Below are positions 24,301 through 35,699 of a stretch of DNA of 64,000 bases, in pieces. The position numbers were made by a program, and so were the translations under genes. The notes under the pieces were generated by a model that did not search any database, was not told the origin of the DNA, and saw only the letters and a program-made list of their open reading frames with translations. Origin of the DNA: Lytechinus variegatus (Eukaryota > Echinodermata > Echinoidea > Temnopleuroida > Toxopneustidae); the NCBI RefSeq assembly GCF_018143015.1, contig NC_054741.1, forward strand, positions 58,712,197 to 58,776,196. The letters run 5' to 3'. Every line of letters begins with the position of its first letter. The first letter of the stretch is position 1.

Positions 24301-26015
24301 TGAAATGAAATTGAACAGATGAAATGCAAACTGATTATAATACTCCTTGTATTATTGTCTTCTTTAAATTCTTGACCTCTCAAGTATAAGCATCACAAAG
24401 TATCTCCATGAAAAGTTTGACTGTGCGGATCACTGGTATCCCAAGAGCCTCCAGCCCAGGTCAAGGGTCAATGAATATTTGGATTGGCAGCATTTCAATA
24501 CGAGACCACGTATGACCAAAGTATTTCTCGCAGAAGTGAGTCACATTCCAAATTGTGTGCTGCATCTTGTATTTTCATATTATTCAAAGAGCAAACGCAT
24601 TGATTATTCAAATTTTTTGAATACCAATTAATTAAATGGTAAACCATGACAAAATATGCCATTCATTATCAGATCATATACATGTAAACCATGGAATTAT
24701 TACTCCTTTCAATTTAGTAAACCATGCTGCAGTTAATCATAAATTTGAAGTGTGCGTGGATGTACCAAAGATATTTTTCAAATTTCAAAACTTGGCTTAT
24801 CTCACCCGTCTGTTATCTCCCTTATCTCTGTTTTCCACTATCTATTTCTCTCTTTTCTAGTTTTGTTAAAAATTAATAATGTATTTTCCATTTTTCTCTT
24901 TCTGTTCTTCTCTCCTTTTCTCACCCCTTCTCTCTCTCTATCTCACTCTCCCTATCTGACACTGTCCTGCATCCTCATTTTATCTCCTACCGTGCTTTTA
25001 ATATCGGTACTTTAGATGGAAATTAATTATCCTCATATCCGTTTTTCCTAAATTATACATTTATGTAAACTAGGTAATCTTTCCTCGGATGACTGGCACC
25101 CCTCCAGACCCTGCCGCCCTAGCCCCTGATATTCAGCGGATGGAAGAGACCCTAGACAACATAGAAACCTACTTCCTTCGGGACAAACCATTCCTGTGTG
25201 GGGATGACATCAGCATCGCAGACCTGTTTGGAGTAAATGAGGTAACATGATTGTTTTTAGAATACAATTGCTTATTAAATCATGAAGCCAAATTCTTAAA
25301 GTGTTTTTTTTTCAATCAATGGAGGGGGTTAACTATTTTTGCAAATTTTCACATTAATTTGAAAAAAGGGCTTTTTGAAAACTAATTCGAAGAGAGTATT
25401 TGAGGTGATATTCTGTTAGTAATCAGTGCATAGTATTTGGTGGTTTATTTTGTATTCAGTGGACTTACTGCAACATAGATGTGGATGAAGGGGGGGGGGG
25501 CAGTGGCGGACCGTGACCCGGAGGAGACAAAGCATTGGAGGGGCACAGCATTGTTCACTTACAATACATTGCCCCTCCAGTGCTTTGTCTCCTCGGATCA
25601 TGGTCCGACGGTCCGCCACTGAAGGGGAGTAGAGATGAATGTAACAAGTGTTGAAGGTGAATTTGCCCCCCCCCCCCCGGTCAACTTGGACAAAACCGGA
25701 TATAAACCTGTGGACTACTGACTTAAACAGACATCCACTAAAACATTTTTTTCCACATCACCTACATCCTAACATTTTTAAGACATATCTGGAACAGTAG
25801 CATCCACTTTTAAAAGATTTACCAAAAATTAAAGTCTTTAATGCTCAACTTGTTTACAGGTTATACAAATTGAACCCTGTGGATACGGTACGTTAGACAG
25901 GAGACCAAAACTGAAGGCTTGGATTGGAAGAGTCCGAGAGCGAGTACAACCAGAGATCTTTGACGATGTCTGCCAACTCATCTACAAACTAGCCAAAACA
26001 AAACCAAAGCTATAA
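18367..26015 (+). CDS. GSTT1-like: Glutathione S-transferase theta class, with duplicated exon 3
   Basis: Five exons make one frame: 18367-18478, 21487-21574, 22905-23055 (3a) or 24385-24535 (3b), 25074-25241 and 25860-26015 (TAA). The product is 224 aa. It aligns without gaps to human GSTT1 over the first 67 residues: catalytic Ser11 in MSQPARS, the NPMKKIPA block around Pro55 and the glutathione-binding pair Glu66-Ser67. The DHWYP and RVDEYLAWQH motifs start the all-helical C-terminal domain. Theta GSTs are cytosolic enzymes that conjugate glutathione to small electrophiles. The C-terminus stops about 15 residues before the vertebrate one. Exons 3a and 3b have equal length (151 nt) and phase, and each would complete the protein. 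Using both would shift the frame, so they should be mutually exclusive. ATTAAA at 26019 is a possible poly(A) signal. Confidence 0.93.
18592..20408. mobile_element. Terminal-inverted-repeat element in GSTT intron 1 (GGTATTCTGAG family)
   Basis: The left end GGGGTGGTATTCTGAGATCC and the right end, its inverse, enclose 1.8 kb. Each arm is A/T-rich with alternating ATTTTATCT and AGATAAAAT blocks. GGTATTCTGAG occurs twice per arm (about 18597 and 18692; 20331 and 20396, inverted). AGCT lies two bases outside the left end and directly outside the right end, a possible 4-bp target duplication. No transposase is visible. It sits 113 bp after the exon 1 donor. The element at 58665-60176 has the same architecture. 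Confidence 0.65.
21186..21320. repeat. Cluster of short perfect hairpins
   Basis: AGTCTGCATAGCAGACTAG occurs twice (21187 and 21301); each copy is a palindrome, AGTCTGC-ATA-GCAGACT. Between them is CTGGTTTGCTTCGCAAACCAG-type DNA, another near-perfect hairpin, and GGCTCGCTACGCTCC. Three strong stem-loops in 135 bp of GSTT intron 1 suggest a structured mobile or regulatory unit of unknown kind. Confidence 0.5.
22905..23055 (+). CDS. GSTT alternative exon 3a
   Basis: Acceptor ATGCAG and donor GTTAGT bound 151 nt. The exon completes Ser67 and encodes residues 68-117, starting IAIVKYLQSKY and ending AKVFLKQ. This is the linker to the helical domain and its first helices, including part of the hydrophobic-substrate site in theta GSTs. 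It is closer to vertebrate GSTT (KARARVDEYLAWQH) than exon 3b. Confidence 0.9.
23785..23954. mobile_element. Palindromic MITE, TTTATAAAGCTGTTC family, copy 1
   Basis: The left arm GGGGCCGTTTTATAAAGCTG and the right arm, ending CAGCTTTATGAAACACCCA, are inverted. Inside, AAGAACGACTGGTGATCC is matched by GGATCACCAGTCGTTCTT. The 170-bp unit lies between GSTT exons 3a and 3b. A second copy is at 46141-46316. Confidence 0.7.
24385..24535 (+). CDS. GSTT alternative exon 3b (tandem duplicate of 3a)
   Basis: Acceptor CTCAAG and donor GTGAGT bound 151 nt in the same phases as 3a. The encoded 50 residues start ISITKYLHEKF and end TKVFLAE. By my count 29 of 50 residues match 3a, with DHWYP, EYL, WQH, NTR and KVFL kept. 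There is no stop codon and the splice sites are intact, so it is most likely used. No second copy of exons 1, 2, 4 or 5 is visible, which argues against a separate gene. Confidence 0.85.
25501..25621. mobile_element. Short hAT-like MITE, near-perfect palindrome
   Basis: A 121-bp unit from CAGTGGCGGACCGTGACC to its inverse GGTCCGCCACTG. The arms both carry GGAGACAAAGCAYTGGAGGGGC and leave a core of only about 20 bp. CAGTGGCGGA is a hAT-type end. It lies in GSTT intron 4 after a 10-bp G tract. Confidence 0.65.
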
Positions 26016-27450
26016 TCATATTAAAGATCCATAGAGAAGTAGAGTGTATGGCATTTAAAGATGATTTGTGTCATGTGATTTTCTATCCTTCCATGAGGTG
26101 TATGTATTAAGATGGTTTTTAATTTCGTGATCGCGGTACAGCCCACCTTTTTTCCAGGGGGTTGGTCACTTGACTTTCAAAAAATTAAAAAATATCATTA
26201 AAAGTTTATTCTTGTGTGTATTAAGCTAGAATTTTGAGTTTGTCAAATCATGATCTAATCATGTGCAGGATATTCTTATACTTGAATTGGTCAGAATTTT
26301 AGTATGACTATAAAATTCATTGATTTTCTTATTTTCTTCAGGGGTTACACTTGAGTCTGAATCAAAAGAAAGAGTAGAAACATGTCAATAGGAATATTTG
26401 ACTCGTAAAAAATGATGTGTTTAGCCTCAGGGTTGGTTTTCAAAAAATGGTTGTGTGCCTTTAAGAATATAGTTAAGTCACTGAGTGCCCCAACCCCTGT
26501 GTTTAGTATGCAATTTAGAGACAAAACAGGACTCTTTGAAATGTGATGGATGAGGTTTGTCTGTTGATTCTGTTTTGAGGAAAGGAGCAGGGTCAATACT
26601 CTGACATTGCTGCATCATTGTTAAATCTTATATTCATATGACATAGTAATTGATAGTGGGGTGCTTTACCCAACTACTTTTGACCTTGTACAAGAATGAT
26701 CTAAAAATGTACTATGACAAATGGACAATCACACTAATGGAGATGAGATGGAGGCTAGAAGTAGTATTCAGAATACCCGACTATGGGCCTGTAACACAAA
26801 GCCTTGATAGTGATCATCGTTGGAATTTTTTGATGATTAATTGCATTGACTACAATGTGTAATTAAGCGTACAATTAATCGGTTCTGTGACTATTGCTAT
26901 GACGACAATTGCTGTGATGGAAAATTTATCTTCACATTATTCTGAACCAAATACTCTCTTACAATCCTAACTTTAACCCTATGGCCACTGAGATTTTAAC
27001 ACCGGAGCAAATGTCGCAGGAGAAAATGTTGTCACTGATTAATCGCTAACGTTTGTGTTACGGGATCATGTTTAGTAGAAAAGAATGTGGTTTCTTTATT
27101 TTAGCATCATGATTTCACAAAACAGAATTCACAGATATAAAAAGGAAAGAAAGAGGATGATCGAATTTCTGATGCCATGATTTACATACTAGAGATTGAT
27201 TTTTCTGATATACTTTCAAGAATCAGATGAAATTAATAACTTTTAATAAAAGGAGTATATTTTTCCTTATCAGGTATAAGAACTCAGTCATAACCAGTAT
27301 TACAAAGAAACAAGGTATTCAAGTACATGTCAACTCTAAGAAAACTATTGCCCTCTTGCTAATCAATTATAGATGTATCGTTATTGTATATCTAAAGTAA
27401 GTATTAAGTAATATGATTGGTGAAATATCCATAAATGATGTTTGATTATT
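26016..27450. other. GSTT 3' flank, no gene seen
   Basis: Holds the presumed GSTT 3' UTR and then AT-rich DNA. Open frames are short and have no recognisable homology. Nothing else could be supported. Confidence 0.5.
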
Positions 27451-27451
27451 T

Positions 27452-27933
27452 TCTCGATTGCGTAGCAGAGCGAGACTATAGGCGCCATTTTCATCAACAT
27501 CAAATCTTAACTAAAGGTTAAGTTTTTGAAATGTCATCATAACTTAGAAAGTATATGGACTTAGTTCATAAACTTGGATACTAGGGTAATTAAGTAATTA
27601 CTGAACATCCTGCCCGAGTTTCAGGTCACATGACCAAGGTCAATGAACTTTGGCCGTGTTGAGGGGTATATGTTGAATTGCCATCATAACTTTGAAAGTT
27701 TATGGATCTAGTTCATGAAATGTGGATATGAGGGTGATCAAGTATCAGTGATCATCTTGCATGAGTCTTCGGTCACAAGATCGAGTTCAAATGCCATTTA
27801 GGGTCAATGAACATGTCACACGAATGGTGTTTTTTGTGAATGATTATTTTATAGTTGTTTTCAAAGTCAGCACTGCTTCTATATTGAATTGCGTAATGCA
27901 GGCGAGACTGCCAGAGGCGCTCCACTTGTATGT
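27452..27933. repeat. Repeat related to the 39.4-40.7 kb array, short copy
   Basis: It begins near GCGAGACTATAGGCGCC and ends near GCGAGACTGCCAGAGGCGC. Between these are two to three units resembling, in inverse orientation, those of the large array in CHEK2: ATCATAACTTTGAAAGTTTATGG, TCATGAAATGTGGATATGAGG and GGTCACATGACCAAGGTCAATG-like blocks. Shared ends and core show one element family with a variable number of internal units. Class unknown. Confidence 0.6.
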
Positions 27934-29287
27934 TACTATGAACACTATCATCTTATATAAGATGGTAGAGTTTCTGATGAATCTTATCATTCATCATGCG
28001 ATTTCAGGAAGTGAAGTAATTTTCATGATGTAACTGTAGATTGCTTGGTTTGCTTTTTCCTTTTAATACTGTTAGTTCTTGTTGCTGATTGACACTTTGC
28101 TGTATTATTTTCACGAGATGAATTGTGTACAATATTACATGCTCTCTTGAAACTCAGGAGAGGTGCCAGAGTTCTTTGATGAAGATGGGCAAGATTATTG
28201 TGGATATATGTTATATTAAATATGAGGGGAAGCCTTGGAGCCCCCCTAACTAACCATTACAGTAATGGTTAGTTACAGACGCTTTATATGCAGAATAACT
28301 TCTGTTCATATTCCTGTACAATACATGTAGTAATGATTTTATTTCAAAGTAATTTTCTTAATATTTCGCTTTGTCAAAGTCCTGTCATGTTTTTGAATAT
28401 GGATAACAGAGAAATTAATTGTTCATTCCATACAATGGAAAATATTCTGTAAACATTGTTTTATTACGCTGCATTACGAATAAAGTAAGTGTTAAGCACT
28501 ATATATAAGCAAGTATTAGTATCATTATTATTTATTGATCATGTTATATTGGTTATGTTCTTACATTTTAAGGCCAGTGGGTGATTTCAAGTCTAGTGTT
28601 GGAATTTGGATTGCTTCCCCTAGCTCCATAACTTATCCCGAGTCTGTAAAACTGATCCAGATCGCATTATTGACATCTCAAAAACTAATGAGTGACTTTT
28701 CAGGACCACTCGAGTAAAAATTGACCTAACACCAACACCAATAGGTCAACACTGAACTTGAAATCACCCGATGATATTGCCAGGAATGATGATTACAAGG
28801 AAAAATTACTTATGGATCCTGGAGAGGACATAAATTTTGGCAATTATGATGAGCGAAAAATGCCAATATGAAATATATGAAACATTGCATGTTTTTGTGT
28901 AGTTAATCTCAAAGGAGAGGATGCACTGTGAGGGGGGGGGGGGGGGGGTGGACGGTCATGACACGTACACCTTGCTTATACAGATTTTGAAAATGGACTA
29001 AACTGATGTCTTATGATAGTGCCTCTGACATTCCATTTTCATTAAAGGATGAAGAGTATACCTGTTTTCCTGATTTTGATACCTGTTCAACTGTGCATAC
29101 ATCGCCCTTCTGTGAAAAATAATTCATGTCATTTTGTCTACTCTGGAATAGCAGTACCCTGCCCTTAACCCCCCCCCCCATAACCAAGGTTGTTCCAGGT
29201 CATATTTCCCTTTTGAATGTGCTTCTTGAGTGAAAGTGACAGACGTAGGATGTTTCCAAACATGCACAGGATGTTAACAGTGATGAA

Positions 29288-29838
29288 AGGTGAAGTCCAC
29301 CACTGCGAAATATGTTGATTTGAATCAAAACAGAAAAATAAAAACTAGCAGATGTTGAAAATTTTATGTAAATCGGATGAAATTTCAAAGATTAGCTTAT
29401 TTTTTACAGAACAGTTATATGTACAACTCAGTGACTTGCAAATGAGAGAGTTGATGATGTCCCTCACTATTTTTTTTTCACTATTTAAATTTTTACTGAT
29501 ATGACAATAAGGACTAACTTGACAACCATAAAACATTTAAACAATTGTGACTCCACATGTTCAGGGAGCAATAAAAGTTTGTGTTTCATGATAGTGAGGA
29601 GAAAATTAGAATAGTTTATATTTTATATAATCAAATGTGAAAGAAATAGAGGGTGATGTAATTAGTCCTTATTTGCATAAAGGCCAGGATGTGCATAGAG
29701 CTATTTTAATAATTCGAATTTTAATAATGCGAAACTTGCAAATGTCATATTCTTATTTCACATCTGATGATAAAATTTTCAGTTTTATGCTTGGATTTCG
29801 CTTTTTTTATTAAAATAAACTGTTCGTTTGGGTGGACT
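29288..29838. mobile_element. MITE of the AAGGACAAGTCCACCCC family, diverged copy
   Basis: Bounded by AAGTCCACCACTGCGAAA and the inverse GGGTGGACTTTGG. The internal landmarks of the family are present in order: a CATCCGAT-like block, CAGTTATATG-CACAACTCA, ATGAGAGAGTTGATGATGTCC, and the closing TTCAGTTTTATGCTTG. Non-coding. Confidence 0.55.
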
Positions 29839-30040
29839 TTGGCCACTGAGAGAGGTACATCAGTTTCTTCCCAGCGTTAGTGACAGAGGAGGTGCAATGA
29901 ACCTCCTTTGGTCTTTGCATAGTGTGTGTTAAGAGAGGGAACGGAATGGAAGGAGAGAGAGGCAGAAAAATGAAGATGCAGAAAGAAAGAGAATTCAGGG
30001 AAGAGACATGAGAAAAGAACACACTACAAACTGAGATGAT

Positions 30041-30760
30041 ATAAAGACGGGGGGGGGCTGATTCAGCGCCCCCTCGACTTTTTTCGTGGTAAATCCATCG
30101 CGCGAAATTTTTTGACCGCGTCGCTCACTGACTTTTTACATTCAAGTCTCGCGCAACTTTTGAGACCAAATTTGCGACCCCCGGGTACGCGGTTCCGAAA
30201 TTACGCAACATTTCGTAAGTGCATGCAGACCCAAAATTGCACATCAACGTGAATTTGTGTACAAATCCAATGCAAATAGAGTTTTTAGCCAAAATTCATG
30301 AATGTATCATTATTTCTTTTTACTGATTGAAATCAATTAATTCATTCTTATTTATGGTCAAAATAAAGTCCTCGACAATTTCCATTGAAAAAACAATAAA
30401 AAACAGAAAGTCGAAAAACAATGAAATATATAAGAAATTTAGAAAACAATAAAATACCTTAGAAAATACATGTGATTTTGAATTTTTTTTAGTACATTTG
30501 ATCAGATTCATATAAAGTGTCTGTATACCAAAATGAGCATTTTAGGGGCATTATGTAGTTAATTAAAGCAAAATTTTGATTTTACGTATAAATTAGCATA
30601 ATTAATTAGCAATGAGATTTTTCGCAGAATTTAATCATGTAGTTTTGCAAATTATGCCATGGGTAACGGGCATGCCAAGTTTCGTCGCGATCGCGCGATC
30701 AACGGCCGAGATCATGGGGGGGGGGGCTGAATTCAGCCCCCCCGTCTTCTTAGGCATCAA
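30041..30760. repeat. Interspersed repeat with GGGGGGGCTGAATTCAGCC ends
   Basis: Starts with a G tract and CTGATTCAGCGCCCCCTCGAC and ends with a G tract and CTGAATTCAGCCCCCC. Within are CGCGCGAAATTTTTTGACCGCG and, near the end, TTTCGTCGCGATCGCGCGATC. These look like the two ends of one 0.7-kb element whose middle is AT-rich. No coding frame; class uncertain. Confidence 0.45.
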
Positions 30761-30769
30761 AATAGCCCA

Positions 30770-33590
30770 GTCTATTTAGGGTTAATGATAAACAAAAGTT
30801 GAGCCCACTGACCATTCACTGTAACTCTTCCAAAACTCGCAATTCACTTACCCAAGAAATCTTAATCCTCACTCTCATTCTCTCTAAATTCAATCGAAAG
30901 CAAACTAACCACCCTTTCTGATGAAAAAATGTGTCATTTTGACCAACAAATACCAAAATATACATATATAAACAAAATATTTCCCACACAATTGTAAGGT
31001 AAAATTATAAAGGAGGCTAAGAAATCAAAGCATTGTCATTCATTTGGTGCCCCCCCCCCCACCCAATGATTTTCAAATTGTGAAGAAAAAAAAGCAGGCG
31101 TTATATTTTTAAAAAGAGGCACAGATCCTTTTAAGTCTATAACACCCTGATTGGCAAAATAGAAATTGTACTAAGAAAGGCTACTACACATAGAAGTCCA
31201 GACCAAAACACTGCAGTACTCTCTGTTTTCATTTTATTACAAAAGACAGTTGCAAATTGCCATAAATCTGTATGATCAGTTGTGCATAAAGTTCTGATCA
31301 GTAAATGTTTAGAATCTATAAACATAGTAGGCAAATAATTATCTAAATATTATATATTTACATTTTATATACAAGTTGGTCATACATCATAATCCTATAA
31401 CAAAATAGTAACTGTATTGAACAGAAAAAATCATTATTTGCTGAATTTTGCCGAACAAATCAAAGTTCAATTTTATGACGACAACCTGTTAGACAATTAA
31501 AAGAAATTAAACGAAACAAACTGAACTACAACAGAACGTAAAGTCATTAAATTGAATACAAATGCTGAAAATGAATAGAAACAAAATTTGGAGTATATAT
31601 CTAATAAAGTACCTATAGAGTACCTATACCTATAGAGTAGAATTGACATCTCACTATTTTAATGTTATTCATATACACTTTTATGCAATATATCTATTTT
31701 GGTGCACTAGACATCTCATCTGCGACAATTCAAATGCTACACACACTGATGGTGTCTTGGAGAATTCGTACAAAGTACAAAGCCATTTGAGTATAGCAAC
31801 ACAACTCGCATATCTCTACTCTTTCATAAACAAGGATTCTATTTCTCTAACTAGAATTTAACCCTGCGTCATACAAGATACGATCAATTTTTCTATTCAA
31901 GCCACTATCCGAATCACAAATAATTTTCATAATGCAAACCAAATTAAGTGTCATTAGCAAAGCATTGCCTTTGCGCACACTTAAAAATACAAGATCACGT
32001 AATTGGACACCCAAAGATGCTCCCAAGGTTTAAGAACATCTCGTGGCCAAAGCATCCTTTATGAGACCTAAGTGTAATGGAAGGAAAAACAATTAGATAG
32101 TAAATCATGCATATTACAATGAAGACAATACAGACCACAAAACCTAGCAGACAAATTTAACTTCTGTAAATCTATCTGATAAGAGAGCAAGACACTTATT
32201 GCTTCAGTATGATCTCAATAAAAGAACTTTCCAGTGTTCACAATATCGAGTTGCTATAATAATGCATATGCCAAAACCTACTTGTGCATTTTAACTTAAA
32301 GCATTACTTATCACATGTACATGTAAAACGAAAATTCAAAGTAATTTGAAGTATATCTAGAAGTGCCAGACTCTTCTGTCATTTCTATCAATGCAGCATT
32401 GGAATTCAACAATTCATTTTTAATTATACATTTCTATTAAACACATAATTTATGCATAATTACTTATTTTTTTAGACAAAAATATCAAAGTAGTAGCAAG
32501 TGTAAGCAAAGTTTGCAAACATTCAGCATCTATAACAAATGTTGACATGTTACATGTTTTGGCAATTTAAAAGGGTAAAAAAAATGATGTAAAATTATTT
32601 TTTTTTGCACACAGATACAATTCCAATACAATACTTATATATTAATGAATTACAATAAATTACCTTATGGGTAATAAGCATGGGGAGATTATTTCTTGAC
32701 AAACTAATACACCTTGGTGTATGAACATTCATCTCAAATAAATGCTGTATAATTTTACATCATATATCCCACAATTGATTCTTGAATTTACCATGGTTCT
32801 CGAGTCAACTGCAATGGTGAATAGTTTCTCATGTTCTTGTGAAGAAAACAAAATCAATCACGATTGTTCTTCAGTTTTTAAAGACACTGAAATTGGTGTT
32901 CTGAGACAACTGCATCCTCAAGTGTTAACAATACACCATGCAGTATGGACATAACACCAATGTGTTTTAACAAACACCATTAATTCATCACTGGTGCTTG
33001 GCGAGATATCTCCACTGGTTTAGTTTAACAGCTTTGTTTTTGCCATTCATATTTGATGAATCCAAATACATCACCAAAATATTAAACAATTAACATTTTT
33101 TTCAAAGATGTACTAATGGTTCTCTTGTGTATACATAGAAAATTATCAATGAAATTAAAGCATTTGAACATGGATTTCAAATTTCATCAAAATAAAAAGC
33201 AATATTACACAAAGAAGCCTTGTTTCCGAAAGAATAAAACCATATATTTGAATTCCTCTCTTTGATCCAGTTCAACATTGTTAGCATGTACGTTGGTGTA
33301 TTGCATTATTTCTACACAATGCATTCATCCACCTACTGGGAATTTCTGAGCAATATTGTTAGAATATTGCACTCTGAAATGTGAATTAATGTGAATTAGT
33401 ATTAATAATGATGACCTCAAAATGGTTTTTGTCACCCTCCTTGAATAGATTGGATGCTTATTTCCAAAATAAAAAAGAGTAAGACTAATATTGGGTGATT
33501 TTGTGGTATACATGAATTTTATATAATTCTGACTGCCCTTGAGGGAACATCAAATACAATGCCTGCAACAGAGTCATATTGGCATATAGA
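30770..33590. other. Intergenic DNA, no gene recognised
   Basis: AT-rich sequence with a poly-C tract near 31050 and an ACACCAATGTG/ACACCA-rich patch at 32880-33000 recalling the repeat at 9.73 kb. Only short, unsupported open frames. Part of it could be a long CHEK2 3' UTR, but I cannot place a poly(A) site. Confidence 0.45.
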
Positions 33591-33604
33591 GTCTTTAGAC
33601 TATA

Positions 33605-33950
33605 TTGATATTATGACCAACAGATCAGCGTTACAGCAACGCTCCAGAAACTCCAATGACAGTCCCTCTCTGATTGCAGAGCCTGTAGCAAAGTCACCAT
33701 GCTATTCAGAATCATGAATGACCTCGTAGCCATTCCTGTGGCTCCACCTTACTTCAACCCATCTTTTGGATCGACTAGAGGACATCATCTACAGTTTAGA
33801 CAGCAGCACTGCAGAACATCTTCCTCTTTAACACAGCTTCTTTCCAAGTGTGGTCTGCCTCTGGAATTCACTCCCATCAACAGCAGTGTCGGCCCCATCC
33901 ATCATGGTCTGTAAGAACCGCGCCTCTTCAGTCACTCTTCCTTAAGTGAC
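33605..33950 (+). pseudogene. LINE fragment, C-terminal end of a reverse-transcriptase ORF2
   Basis: Translation gives TMLFRIMNDLVAIPV, then PYFNPSFGSTRGHHLQFRQ. After a frame change near 33835 it continues FFPSVVCLWNSLPSTAV. The order MLYKIxNxLVxIP, then R-rich, then FFPxxxxLWNSLP is the typical tail of CR1/Jockey/I-type LINE polymerases. The piece is truncated at both sides and has changed frame, so it is dead. It lies 1.75 kb beyond the CHEK2 stop codon. Confidence 0.7.
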
Positions 33951-33959
33951 AGAAGATGA

Positions 33960-35699
33960 TTTTTACTAGCACCCTGGCTAAACAGCATATCTTATTTACT
34001 ATGTTGTACAGTACATCACTGTACTTCCTTTAGAAGTGTTCCTGCGAATACACCTTTTCACCACAAGTACGATAATACTCTACAAGAGGGATGTACTCTA
34101 ATGGAAGAAAGGAGCAGATGAATTACACAATCCAGTAGTCAACAGATTAACTGATTGCCTACTAGAAACTTCAAAACAGTGCGATGCAAAACAGCCTTTT
34201 TCTTGTTCTAGCAGTTTACTAAAAATCACAGAGACATGATTGACATTACAAGCACCCAGGAGTAGTACTAACAAATTGGTGCTTTGTAGTACACCTCAAT
34301 GAAAAGTGTGCAGAGTACCATGTGTGAAAGGATGGGGTAATCAAAGTTCTTCTTCATTACAGATAATATCTATATTGAAGCAACAATGAACTTTGGCATA
34401 ATAGTTCCATTCTGTAGTAATATACCCGATAATAACTACACTAATCAAGAATAGGGAGTGATATTACCTAAGAAGTATAAAAAGAGAAGTATAATACTTT
34501 TGGTTTGAAGTAAGAAGGAAATGTATTTAAATTATTTCAGAGGAAACAAACTCTGCTCCAGACAAGCTCTTATAGAATTCCCCATCAATGGAAAGTTGTT
34601 CTTCAGTAACACAAAGTAAAATACTGGGTTTAATTTGTGCAGAAGCCCCATTACTTTGGTAACTATCTTTTCATTACAGCTTGCCACTGAACATGATTTT
34701 TCTTTTTCAACTACCAAGAAATAGGTCCAAAGCAGTATATCAACAAGGAAAGTGGGTATTTTTCAAAGATATTTGTAAAATTACTCATGACTGTTATACT
34801 AATGGCTGCAATATGGCTCTCACTAAAGTTGAGCTAAGAGATTCTCCATACAATTCATAAAATGTATTTGAAAAAGCTTCATTCAAAATTACAGTAAATG
34901 ATCTTCTTCAAGCATAAAATGTTTGGTTACCTGTTGGAAAGTGAACCAACATCTATTTCAACTGAAGCTTGTGTGATCTAAAATGATGCGAAGTGAACTT
35001 GGCTTGCCATATTCCAAAATTGATCATAGGATCATTCATATCTTTACATATGGTGTTATGAAAAAAGCCCAATGAAAATAAAGAAGCAGTATATTACACT
35101 GAAGTTAACAAATGTTTTTGATATGATATAATACTGAGAGGACAAAACAGGTTACATACAGAACCTTTTTCAGTAAAGGATTACTACAAATAAAATCAAT
35201 TTCAATGAAAGAAAAAGGGAATACCTCAAGAGTTCAACAAATAACTGGCCATAAAAAGTCTCCCACTTCTCTGTACTCAAGGCGAAAAGGCTGCTTGTTT
35301 TCATGCCAATTTATAAGACACATTAATGTCATGTCTGTTGGCCCCGATGCATGCGGATATCATGACTTTTTCTTTGCAACAATGGCTTCTCTACACAATA
35401 ATGGGACAATCAGAATGGAAAATATGCTGGTCAGTTTACCGCTAAAAAACATGGATCGAAATGACTCATACTTATGTTATGGAACATTGCGATGAAGAAA
35501 TTTGTGGTGATCATCACTATTACAACAGGTAACATGGGAGCTGTTCGACCAAAGGAGAGGATGCAGTCATCTAAAGCATACACTCTATCTTCTACACTTG
35601 CCACAATCTATGATGATGGCCAATACATGCACTGAATGAGTATCTGTCCATATGAGGAAGGCATGTCATGATTCTTATTACACATATCAAGCGGTGACG
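33960..35699. other. CHEK2 3' flank
   Basis: Directly downstream (minus strand) of the CHEK2 stop at 35700, so it should contain the 3' UTR. The base composition is even and free of clear repeats. Plus-strand open frames at 34.5-35.5 kb are short and not supported as genes. Confidence 0.4.

Noticed and set aside
22905-25241. Two separate tandem GSTT genes instead of one gene with alternative exons
   Set aside because: Only exon 3 is duplicated; no second copy of exons 1, 2, 4 or 5 is visible between 18.3 and 26.0 kb, although a lost or distant first exon cannot be fully excluded.
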